From positions 1,736,001 through 1,800,000 of the forward strand of contig OZ252253.1 of NCBI GenBank assembly GCA_965249775.1: 64,000 nt of DNA, written 5' to 3'. The position numbers and the translations under genes were made by a program. Shown piece by piece: positions 42,156 to 52,500 of the stretch. This DNA comes from UBA822 sp965249775. GTDB lineage: Bacteria > Gemmatimonadota > Gemmatimonadetes > Longimicrobiales > Gaopeijiaceae. Below the pieces are notes generated by a model. The model had not been told where the DNA came from, made no database searches, and saw only the letters and a list, made by a program, of their open reading frames with translations. The stretch's first letter is position 1; each line of letters begins with the position of its first letter.

Positions 42156-44804
42156 TCAGTTGGGCACCCGGCGTTTCAACTCCTCGACCCAATTCTCGAT
42201 CCAGATGATTTCGGCGTTGGAATCCCCAGCACCGATCTGAAGCATCACGAATCGCTGATCGTCGGGGCTAACGTCATATGACGCTTGACCTGGAGTTAGC
42301 AGGACAGCTGCTGCTGAGAACAGAACCTCCTGCTGGCCCGCCACGAACGTCGGATCTCCAGTGACTTGGACCGCCACAAACTCCTCGGCCCGGTTGAAGT
42401 AGAACAACTCCCGACCGCTGTGTGCCCACACCGGATCCGTCCCTCCATCCGTGGACACTTGTTGCAGAGACCCGCCCGCATCCGGGAAGGGACTCACGTA
42501 GACCTCATCCCGGCCCGACCGATTGGAGACATAGGCCAGCCAGCGCCCGTCGGGTGAAAGAGAGATAGACCTCTCTGCGAACTCCGTCACCTGCAGTGGC
42601 ACCGCCGCGCTGTCCATTGGGAGCCGCACCGCGTAGATGTCCGCAGCCTGACCGGTTCTTTCACGAAAGGCTAGCCATTCGCCATCCGCGGAGGAGAGCG
42701 CCTCCCAGATGTCGGCTTCCCGATCCAGCACCAGCTCAGCCGTGCCGCTCCCGTCCGCTCGCTTGGACCAGACGTCTCGCTGTCCTCCTCGATCCGACAC
42801 GAACGTCAGCCGCTGATCATCCAACCAGGTTGCCCTGAAGTTCTCCGACCCTTCGAACGTGAGCCGTGACAGCGGGCCCGTGTCCAACTGCTTTACCCAA
42901 ACGTCAAACCCACCCTCCGAGTTCAGGATCGTTAGCGAAAGGCGAGTGGCATCGGGGGAGAGCGCGACGGTGATCCGGTTGAAGTCTACCTGTGGTCTCC
43001 ATCCGGGATCGATTTCTCGGGCCGTTCCGTCACGCTCCACCCATACGGGTGAGAAGCCAGAGAGTGCCCCTGCTGCCGATACGTAGATCAGCGTGCCCGT
43101 CTCGGACAGTGCGAATTGCGACGCGGAGCCAGGGTACACGTCTACGTCTTCGAGCAACCCCACTGATGGGCCTGTGACTTCCAACTGCCGGAGGTCGAAG
43201 GGTGCGGCTAGGAGCGCACCATCGGCACCCGTGTAGACGATATGACCCGAGCTGGAGTACCGCGCCATCGTCCCAGGGAGGAGTATGCGAACCTCTCCGT
43301 CCCTCAACCCGATCACTGCGATCGCACTCTGAGCCGTGGCCCCACGTGTGATCGTAAATAGCAACCCCCGGCCTTCGGGGAGCGCGTCCACCCATGCGTG
43401 ACGGGTTCCGGGGTCATTCGTCGTCACTGGTTCTGGCTCGCCTCCCGAAGCGGCAACCGCTTGGATTGCCCCGTCGTCGTTCGTGAAATACAACATCCCG
43501 TCCGAGCCCCAATCGATGCCCCCCCCGGGGTCCGGTACACCGGACGGGACGACTGTGAACGGTGGACCACCCAGGAGGGAGACCGTCCTTAGGCCGCCCT
43601 GGCTCGTGAACGCCACCGAGTTCCCATCGGGTGACAGTACGGGGTTCCTCGCGTCCTCCGTTCCGGGGATTTGCTCGATCTGCAATTGGTCTATAGGGCG
43701 CTGCCAGAGCTGGGTGGGGCCTCTGTATAGGATCCTGGAGCCATCCGGTGACAGGGCCAGATTCACACCCTGCCCGGGCGTTATGGCCTGATTCTCCGAG
43801 AGGGTCAGTGTGAAGCTCGCAATCGGGGCAGGCAGCTGCGGACGGAGGAACGACCAAGCGAGGACGAGGGTCGTGACAGCAGCCAAGGCCGCGAACGCTT
43901 TCGTCAGTCGGTTCCACGGACCGACAGCTGCACCGGTGATTCCGGCCACTGCCAGCTGTCCATACCGGAACCCTGGATCGGTGAGCGCCCTCCCAAACTC
44001 CTCTGCCGATGTGAACCGATCCGCCGGTAGCTTCTCCAACGCTTTCCGGACCGCCGCGTCCACGTTCGCCGGAATCGACGGACGGTGCTCCGTAGCCGAC
44101 ACCGGCTTGCCCGCGATGATCTTGCCTAGCACAGCTTGGGCGGTGCTGCCCGAGTAGGGCGGATCCCCGACCAACATCTCGTACAGGACAGCCCCCAGGG
44201 CGTACGTATCGGTGGAGGCGCCTATGCCCTGATCGCCGGTCGCCTGCTCCGGAGACATGTAGAACGGGGTGCCCACGCTGAGGCCCGTCTCCGTAAGACG
44301 GCTGCCTCCGGCGGCGCCGACTGCTAATGCGATCCCGAAGTCCGCGATCAAGGGCTCACCCCGGCTCAACAGGATGTTGGCGGGTTTGATATCGCGATGG
44401 ATGATGCCCTGCTCGTGGGCAGTCTGGAGAGCGGCGGCCACGGCCTTGGCCATCCGCACGGCCTCGTCCACGGGAAGTTGCTTGTCGCGGTCGATCCGCT
44501 CCTGGAGAGTCTCGCCTTCGACGTAAGGCATCACGTAAAAGAGGAACCCGTCGGCCTCACCGGAGTCGTGCAGCGGCAGGATGTGCGGATGCTGAAGCTT
44601 CGCCGTCGTCTTGATCTCGGCCAGGAAGCGCTCGGCACCGACGACTGCCGCCAGCTCAGGTTTGAGGACCTTGAGGGCCACCTTGCGGTCGTGCTTCATG
44701 TCCTCGGCCAGGTAGACCGTGGCCATGCCGCCCTCACCGAGCTCACGCTCGATAGCGTAGCGGCCGTCGAGGGCTGCGTTGAGACGGGCGACGGCATCGG
44801 ACAT
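42156..44804 (-). CDS. Receptor-like Ser/Thr protein kinase with TolB-type propeller
   Basis: An 882-residue kinase. Residues 12-285 form a complete eukaryotic-type kinase: GEGGMATVYLA loop, Lys45 in VALK, HRDIKPAN (Asp138), DFG (Asp155), GTPFYMSPEQA. One membrane helix is at about 300-320 (AFAALAAVTTLVLAWSFL). The rest, outside the membrane, is a PD40/WD40-like propeller with repeated SPDG motifs (LSPDGSRILYRG, LSPDGNSVAFTS, LSPDGRWLAYVSNRSG). Start chosen at MSDAVARLNAALDGRY, a form I know from Gemmatimonadota kinases. It is divergent from the lipid/hydrocarbon operon, sharing a 123-base gap; a regulatory link is possible but unproven. Confidence 0.9.
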   Translation of the reverse strand: MSDAVARLNAALDGRYAIERELGEGGMATVYLAEDMKHDRKVALKVLKPELAAVVGAERFLAEIKTTAKLQHPHILPLHDSGEADGFLFYVMPYVEGETLQERIDRDKQLPVDEAVRMAKAVAAALQTAHEQGIIHRDIKPANILLSRGEPLIADFGIALAVGAAGGSRLTETGLSVGTPFYMSPEQATGDQGIGASTDTYALGAVLYEMLVGDPPYSGSTAQAVLGKIIAGKPVSATEHRPSIPANVDAAVRKALEKLPADRFTSAEEFGRALTDPGFRYGQLAVAGITGAAVGPWNRLTKAFAALAAVTTLVLAWSFLRPQLPAPIASFTLTLSENQAITPGQGVNLALSPDGSRILYRGPTQLWQRPIDQLQIEQIPGTEDARNPVLSPDGNSVAFTSQGGLRTVSLLGGPPFTVVPSGVPDPGGGIDWGSDGMLYFTNDDGAIQAVAASGGEPEPVTTNDPGTRHAWVDALPEGRGLLFTITRGATAQSAIAVIGLRDGEVRILLPGTMARYSSSGHIVYTGADGALLAAPFDLRQLEVTGPSVGLLEDVDVYPGSASQFALSETGTLIYVSAAGALSGFSPVWVERDGTAREIDPGWRPQVDFNRITVALSPDATRLSLTILNSEGGFDVWVKQLDTGPLSRLTFEGSENFRATWLDDQRLTFVSDRGGQRDVWSKRADGSGTAELVLDREADIWEALSSADGEWLAFRERTGQAADIYAVRLPMDSAAVPLQVTEFAERSISLSPDGRWLAYVSNRSGRDEVYVSPFPDAGGSLQQVSTDGGTDPVWAHSGRELFYFNRAEEFVAVQVTGDPTFVAGQQEVLFSAAAVLLTPGQASYDVSPDDQRFVMLQIGAGDSNAEIIWIENWVEELKRRVPN

Positions 44805-44927
44805 GGTGGGCAAGATGCGTCCAGGGCGTATGGGGCGGCAAGCCGGCAGGGCTTCGGGCAGAGCCACACTCATATATAGGTGGGTCATTTGCCTCGACAT
44901 CCGCCAAAACCTTCTACACATTTACGG

Positions 44928-46574
44928 ATGTTGGGGAAGCCACTAATCAAGGCCAGTACGCCGATCGGCTCGTGGAGTGGGCCGACGGACCGCCTTCTCA
45001 CGACGCCCGAGGAGCTCGCTCGGGGGCTTCGTCGCGTTGGGACCCCCCTCTATGCCGTAGAGCACGGTGATACAGTCGCTTTAGCGGTTGGTGGATCCGT
45101 CGAGATCGGCGGGGATCCCCAGGCTCACGGACTTCCTCTCCTCGCTTTGAGCCCCCCTTGCCGACCCCAAGACTTCGGCTCTTCCAGCTTCGCCAGCGAC
45201 CACGGCGTCAGCTTCTGCTATGCGACCGGAGCCATGGCCAACGGCGTGGGTTCCGCCGAGCTCGTCGAGACGATGGGCCGGGCGGGCATGCTCGCGTTTT
45301 TCGGAGCCGCCGGCCTGGGGCCGGACACGGTGGAGGACGCCATCGATCGGATCTCCACGCGTTTGGGCGACCTCCCCTGGGGATTCAACCTGATCCACAG
45401 CCCCTACGAGCCTCTGCTCGAAGAGGCGATTGCCGACCTTTACATTCGCCGCGGCGTGACCCGCGCGTCGGCTTCCGCATTCATGGACCTCACGCTCCCG
45501 CTCGTTCGGTACCGGTTGCACGGTATCCATTCCGACCCCTCGGGCCGGATCGTGACGCCGAACCGACTGCTTGCCAAGATCTCGCGCATCGAGGTCGCGC
45601 GGAAATTCCTTTCGCCGGCACCACCCAAGATGGTGGCCGAGCTCGTCGCTCGTGGAGATCTGTCGGAGGAGCAGGCGCGGATGGCCCAGTCCGTCCCGGT
45701 CGCCCAGGACTTGACCGTCGAGGCGGACTCCGGAGGCCACACCGACAATCGGCCTGCCATCGCCCTCGTGCCGGCCATGCTGGCCTTGCGGGACCGAATT
45801 CAGGCGGAGTACGACTACGCCATCCCCCTCCGCGTCGGTTCCGCCGGAGGGATCTCCACGCCACACTCGGTGGCCGCAGCGTTCGCCATGGGGGCCGACT
45901 ACGTCATGACGGGATCGGTCAATCAAGCGTGCCGGGAGGCAGGAACGTCCGACACGGTACGCCGGATGTTGGCCGAGGCGGAGCAGGCCGATGTAACGAT
46001 GGCCCCGGCCGCCGACATGTTCGAAATGGGTGTCCGGTTGCAGGTGCTGAAGCGTGGCACGATGTTTCCTATGAGGGCTCATCGTTTGTATGATTTGTAC
46101 CGGGCCCATGGCGGGCTCGAAGACCTGTCCGACGACGAGCGGAAGAATCTCGAAGGAACGATTTTTCGTAAGCCGTTGGAGGAGATCTGGGACGAGACAC
46201 GACGTTTTTGGGAGCAGCGCGACGTCACCCAAGTAGAGAGGGCGGAGCGTGATCCGAAACATCGTATGGCGTTGGTCTTTCGGTGGTATCTTGGGATGTC
46301 GTCCCGATGGGCCAACCGTGGCGAGCCCGGGCGAGAAATGGACTACCAAGTATGGTGTGGCCCGGCGATGGGGGCGTTCAACGAATGGGTTCGAGATAGT
46401 GTTCTCGATCCCTGGGAGAATCGGCGCGCGGTGACTGTGGCACACAACATGCTCCATGGAGCCGCGGTCATCACCCGTGCCGTCGCTCTACGTAGCCAAG
46501 GGGTGGACCTTCCCGCCGCTTGCGTGGATGTCGTGCCCCGCGGTCCTGGTGAACACGAGGAACTGCTGACTTGA
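44928..46574 (+). CDS. pfaD: PfaD-type enoyl reductase of the PUFA synthase
   Basis: A 548-residue FMN-dependent enoyl reductase of the PfaD/2-nitropropane dioxygenase type, acting in trans on the PUFA synthase to reduce selected double bonds. Blocks: SFASDHGVSFCYATGAMANG near the start, PWGFNLIHSPYEPLLEEA, LRVGSAGGISTPHSVAAAFA (flavin phosphate site), MTGSVNQACREAGTS, and the PfaD-specific tail FRWYLGMSSRWANRGEPG. ATG 44928 is preferred to the GTG at 44880, which lies in the divergent promoter region (a TATATA box at 44873-44878). Its TGA overlaps the TTG start of pfaA. Confidence 0.92.
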   Translation: MLGKPLIKASTPIGSWSGPTDRLLTTPEELARGLRRVGTPLYAVEHGDTVALAVGGSVEIGGDPQAHGLPLLALSPPCRPQDFGSSSFASDHGVSFCYATGAMANGVGSAELVETMGRAGMLAFFGAAGLGPDTVEDAIDRISTRLGDLPWGFNLIHSPYEPLLEEAIADLYIRRGVTRASASAFMDLTLPLVRYRLHGIHSDPSGRIVTPNRLLAKISRIEVARKFLSPAPPKMVAELVARGDLSEEQARMAQSVPVAQDLTVEADSGGHTDNRPAIALVPAMLALRDRIQAEYDYAIPLRVGSAGGISTPHSVAAAFAMGADYVMTGSVNQACREAGTSDTVRRMLAEAEQADVTMAPAADMFEMGVRLQVLKRGTMFPMRAHRLYDLYRAHGGLEDLSDDERKNLEGTIFRKPLEEIWDETRRFWEQRDVTQVERAERDPKHRMALVFRWYLGMSSRWANRGEPGREMDYQVWCGPAMGAFNEWVRDSVLDPWENRRAVTVAHNMLHGAAVITRAVALRSQGVDLPAACVDVVPRGPGEHEELLT

Positions 46575-49500
46575 GCGATCGGAAAAAAGATCAGGTCCCC
46601 GCGCAGTCCCCCATAGCCATCGTCGGCATGTCCTGCCTATTCCCGGGCGCAGGCAGCCTGCGGGAATACTGGGCCAACGTCCGGGACGGCGTCGACGCGA
46701 TCACATCAGTCCCGGCGAGCCACTGGAGCGTGGGCGACTACTTCGACGCCGATCCCAAGGCACCGGACATGACCTACGGGCGCCGAGGCGGGTTCATCGA
46801 CGCCGTCGATTTCGACCCGATGAGCTTCGGGATTCCGCCTCGGGACCTCGAGGCCACCGACTCCACGCAGCTGCTCGGCATGCACGTTGCCCGCGAAGCG
46901 CTGAGGGATGCCGGCTACGGGGCCCACGGCCGAGATTTCGACCGCGAGCGTACGAGCGTAATCCTGGGTGTAACCGGGACGCTGCCTCTGGTGATCCCCT
47001 TGGGAGCCCGCCTCGGACACCCGATTTGGCGGCAGGCTCTCGCGGAATCAGGCGTCGATCCGGAGACCGGCGAGGACGTCATCGCTCGGATCGCCGATGG
47101 ATACGTGCCATGGCAGGAGAATTCCTTCCCGGGCCTCCTCGCCAACGTGGTTGCCGGCCGGATCGCCAACCGGCTCGATCTGCACGGAACCAACTGCATC
47201 GTCGACGCGGCGTGCGCCTCGTCATTGAGTGCAGTCCATCTCGCCTCTCTCGAGCTCGCGGCGGGTCGGTCCGACATGGTCCTGAGCGGTGGCCTGGACA
47301 CGTTCAACGACATCTTCATGTACATGTGCTTCTCAAAGACGCCGGCGCTTTCGGCGTCCGGGAACGCCCAGCCGTTCAACCGGGACGCGGACGGTACGAT
47401 TCTCGGCGAGGGCCTGGGCGTCATCGCTCTCAAGCGATTGGCTGACGCCGAGCGGGATGGTGATCGCATCTATGCGGTCATCAAGGGCGTCGGTTCGTCG
47501 AGCGACGGCAAGGGCCAGGCGGTCTACGCACCGTCTCCCGAAGGACAAGCAAGGGCGCTGCGCGACGCGTACCGGAACGCGGATGTCACGCCCGATACGA
47601 TCGGGCTCGTGGAGGCTCACGGCACCGGCACCATTGTGGGGGACGCCACCGAGGCACGCGGCCTCACGAGCGTCTATGGGGATACCGGCCGTGAGGGATC
47701 GTGGTGCGCCTTGGGCTCGGTCAAGTCGATGATCGGGCATACCAAGGCGGCGGCGGGAGCGGCGGGGCTGATCAAGGCCGTGATGGCGCTCCACCACAAG
47801 ACCCTTCCGCCCACGATCAAGGTCGACGCGCCCAACGAAGCGGTCACCCCCGGAGAGACGCCCTTCTACATCAATACCGACAAGCGCCCCTGGCTGCCTG
47901 AGCCCGGTCATCCTCGTCGAGCCGGCGTGAGCGCATTCGGTTTCGGCGGCAGCAACTTCCACTGCGTGGTCGAAGAGTACGATGGGCAGGCATCTCACGT
48001 GGACTGGGACGGCCGGGATCAGATCTTCGCGTTCTCGGCTGAAAGCCGCGAGGCCCTGACGTCTACATTGAAAGAGTTCGACGCGGGATCGGAGTGGGCG
48101 GAGATCCGCGGGCGCGCGGCTGAAACGAGGGAAGCCTTCGATGCTTCGCACGCGGTCCGGCTGCTCATGGTGGTGGAGCGAGACGGAAAGTCCCCGGCGG
48201 ACCTCATCGCCCTGGCGCTGGCCCGACTGAAGGAAGCCCAGCCTGCATGGAGCTTGCCGCAGGGAATCTTCTTCGGATCAGGTTCGTCGAAGGGAGGATG
48301 GGCCGCCTGCTTCCCCGGTCAGGGGGCCCAATACGTCGGCATGTTACGCGAGCTCGTGTGCCGGTTCCCGGTCGCCGCAGACACCCTGGCCGCCGCGACC
48401 GAAGCCACGCCTGGGTTGGTCGACCGACTCTATCCCCACCCCGCGTTCGACGACGATTCCAGAGCCGAACAGGAAGACGAGCTCAGAGCGACCCAGACCG
48501 CGCAACCGGCCATCGGCGCCGTGAGCCTGGGTGCATACCGCGTCCTCGAGCAATTCGGAATCGCCCCCGATGCGACGTGTGGACACAGCTACGGTGAGTT
48601 GGTCGCCCTTTGCGCCGCGGGCCGCATCAGTTCCGAGGAGTTGCACGAGCTTTCGCGCCTCCGAGGTGAGCTCATGGCCGGGGGCGAAGGCGACAACGGC
48701 TCGATGTTGGCCGCCGCGGCCGAGTCCGAGCGCATCCAGGCGCTCATCCAGAGGCACGATCTCGACCTGGTGGTAGCGAACCACAACGCGCCGCGTCAGG
48801 TGGTCCTGTCCGGTGCGACAGACAGGATCGATCAGGCGGTGGACATTCTGTCCCGCGAGGGCATCCGGACCAAGAGGCTGCCCGTTTCGGCGGCATTTCA
48901 CAGTGGGTTGGTGGCCGAAGCCGCCGCACCGTTCGCCCAAAACCTCAAGGGCGTCAAGCTGACGAAGAGCGCGGTGCCGGTGTATGCGAACACCACAGGC
49001 ACGAGGTACCCGAAGACTTCGGCTGCGGCACGGAAGGTGCTGTCTCAGCAGATGTCCTCCCCCGTGGACTTCGTGCAATGCGTGAAGGCCATGTTCGACG
49101 ACGGCGTCCGCACATTCGTCGAGATCGGGCCCGGCCGCCGCTTGTCCGGACTGATCGGGGAGATCTTGGCGGACGAGGAGATCACCGTTGTAGCCGTGGA
49201 CGCCTCGTCCGGACAGCGCCCGGGCCTGGTCGATCTGGCCCGCATGCTGGCTCAATTCGCCGCGGCCGGACACACCGTCGCCCTCGACCGCTGGGACGAA
49301 GGTGCGCTCGAAGCCTGGCGGCGCGAAGCAGCCAGAGAGAAACCAGCTTTGACCGTGAAGATCAGTGGTGCGAATCACGTGAGTGAGCGACCCAAGCGGC
49401 CCCCCAGGGCTGCGGCATCGACACCTGCACCCACTGCGATTTTGCCGGCCGCGTCCGCACTGCCCGGGTCGGAATCGACCCCCGCCATGGCGTCCGATCC

Positions 49501-52500
49501 ACAGGTGCTCGCCGAGGCCGTACGAGCGAGCCAAGCCAGCCTGGACGCGCTGGTACGGCTCCAGGAAAAGACGGCGGAAGTGCACCGACAGTTCCTGGAG
49601 TCACAGGAAAGGACGATCCAAGCCATCATCCGGCACCAGGGCCTTCCGGCTCCGGTCGAGGACTCTACCGCCGCATCAGCGGAAACCCCAGCCGCTGCAC
49701 CGATCGAGATGCCGGTCGCGATGCCGGACCAAGGACCGGTCGAAGTAATTCCCGGCGTGGGCGACGTGATTCCCGGCGTGGCTGAGGCGCTGCTCTCGGT
49801 CGTTTCGGAGAAGACAGGGTACCCGGAGGAGATGCTCGACCTTTCCATGGGCTTGGACGCCGACCTCGGAATCGATTCGATCAAGCGGGTCGAGATTCTT
49901 TCGGCATTGCAGGAGCGGCTGCCGGAGGCCCCCGCCATCACTCCGGAGCATCTCGGCGAAATCCAAACCCTCGGCCAGATCGTCGATTTCTTGGGTGGAT
50001 CCGCGGAGACCCGTGCGGCGCCAGAGCCGAACGAAGCAGGCGGGTTAGCCACGAACGGTGTGGTCGCCGATACGGCAGGTGCGGCCACCGATACGGCAGG
50101 TGCGGCCACCGATACGGCAGGTGCGGCCACCGATACGGCAGGCGCGGCCACCGATACGGCAGGTGCGGCCACCGATACGGCAGGCGCGGCCAACGGCGCG
50201 ACGGATAGTCGTGCGGTAGTCGCCGAGGTGCTGCTGGGCGTCGTCGCCGAAAAGACGGGCTACCCCGTGGATATGCTCGACGTCTCGATGAACCTCGACG
50301 CCGACCTCGGCATCGACTCGATCAAGCGGGTCGAGATCCTGTCCGCACTTCAGGAAGTCCTTCCAGAAGCCCCCGTGGTGGCCCCGGATCAACTGGGGGA
50401 ATTGCGAACGCTGAGCCAGATCGTCGACCTCCTGTCGAGCGAGGCGCAATCCGTTCCGGCATCCGTCCCGTTGCACACTGCGCCCGACGAGGCTGCAGTG
50501 CACGTCTCGGAGCCCGGAACCGTCGATGACGGCCGCCAAAACGGTATCGAGCGCTTCGTTCCCACCCTTCACCCCGTTCAGGGTACTGGTGACCCCATCG
50601 GGCTCCCGGCGGGCTCCAAGATCTGGGTGACTAAGAGCGGTGATGTGCTGTCGGGCCAGATCGTGGAGGAGCTGAGCGCCCAGGGGTTCGCGGCCGAGGA
50701 GGTCGAGCTGGGCGAAAACGGACATGATCCTCCCGACGAGCTGGCCGGGCTCATTGTCGTCGTGCCTCAACAGGTCACGGATGAGGACATTCTCTTCGGC
50801 TTCGGTCGCATGCGGGCGATGGCGCCCGTTCTCCGTCGGGCTGCTCTTCAGGGTGGCGCCCTCCTTTGCAGCGTCACGGCACTCGGTGGTGGTTTCGCCC
50901 TCGACGCCCCGCCGCCCGACGACGTCGATCCGACCGGAGGCGCCTGGGGAGGAATGTTGAAGACCGCGGCCGCCGAGTGGACCGACGTCAATTGCCGGAC
51001 GATAGACGTGGATCTGGCGCGGGAGGGTCTTGCGGCGGAAATCGTGCGACATGCGCTGTCGGAAGGTCCCGTAGAGATCGGCCTGGGTCCGGACGGCCCC
51101 CAAACCGTGGTCCTCGAGCCCCGATCGGTCGAGCCCGAAGGGGAAGCGTTCCCCGGCTCGGACGACACGGTGTTGATTACGGGAGGAGCCCGTGGTGTGA
51201 CCGCCGAGGTCGCGGTCGCGATGGCAGAGGCCGGTCAGCCGCGGCTCATCCTCATGGGGCGTAGTCCCGAACCCGAGAAGGAGCCGGATTGGCTGATCGG
51301 ACTCAACGGCGAAGCCGAGATCAAACGCGCGATCCTGACGCACGTGGGCCCCAGCATCACCCCTCAAGAGGTTCAGGTCGAATTCAACCGCATCCACGCG
51401 GGCAGAGAGATCCGCCGCACGATCGAGCGTATCTCGCAGGCCGGATCCGAGGTCACGTACCGGTCCGCAGACGTACGAGACGCCGACGCGGTGCGACAGA
51501 GCATCGCTCCCCTCGTCGAGGAATACGGACCCGTAACGGGGCTCGTGCATGGGGCCGGAGTCCTGGCCGACCGAAACATCGAGGACAAGAGCGACGACGA
51601 TTTTGCCCGTGTCTACGAGACCAAGGTCGGTGGACTGCGCTCGGTGCTGAAGGCTATAGCCGAAGCGCCTCTCAAGGCGATGGTGCTGTTTTCGTCGTCT
51701 GCCGCACGGTTTGGGCGGCGAGGACAGGTCGACTACGCGGCGGCGAATGAGGTCCTCAACAAGGTGGCCCGGGCCGAAGCAGAGCGGCGTGACGAGTGTC
51801 GGGTCGTATCGGTCAATTGGGGACCGTGGGACGGAGGAATGGTGACACCCGGCTTGAGAACCATGTTCGCCGACGAAGGGATCGAAGTGATCGGCAAGCG
51901 TAGTGGTGCGGCCTATCTCCTCGATGAGATCGCCGATACCGATGGACCGGCGGAAGTTCTTGTTCTCGGAGGCGGATCGCAGATTCCTGATGTCGGATCA
52001 CCCGCAGGCGCACGGGAAAACGGCGTTCACAGCTCGCCCAACGGCGGCCCGGCCACGGCCTCGTCCTTCGTGGCACTGCCCACGGCGTTCGAGCGCACGA
52101 TCACCACGGACACGCATGAATTCATGATGTCGCACGTGCTCGATGGCCGCGCAGTGCTACCGGCCTCGATGACGCTGGAGTGGCTGGCGCACGGTGCCCT
52201 CCACGGGAACCCCGGACTGCGTTTCGTGGGCGTCGACGACCTCCGCATGTTCAAGGGAGTCCTCCTTCAGCCCAACGAGTCCCTGCGAGTCCGGATTTGC
52301 GCAGACAAGGCCCAAAAGCGGGGCGACGAGTTCCTGGTCGTGGCTGAACTCTGCAGCGATGGCAGTGATGGCCGCCAGGTTCTTCACGCGCGAGCCGGCG
52401 TCGTGTTGGCCACCAAGCAGCCCGATCCAGATGCCGCCAGGGCATCGGACGACGTGCCCGCCCTGGATCGGTCGATCGAGACGACCTACGCCGAAACACT

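Noticed and set aside
45081..46457. Minus-strand frame of 458 codons opposite pfaD
   Set aside because: Shadow of pfaD; no start context and no recognisable protein.
50069..50194. Regular short repeats considered as a CRISPR array
   Set aside because: Units are contiguous with no spacers, are in frame within pfaA and encode a linker.
50045..51550. Minus-strand frame of 501 codons opposite pfaA
   Set aside because: Shadow of pfaA; its Cys/Arg/Gly repeat is the complement of the 21-base units.
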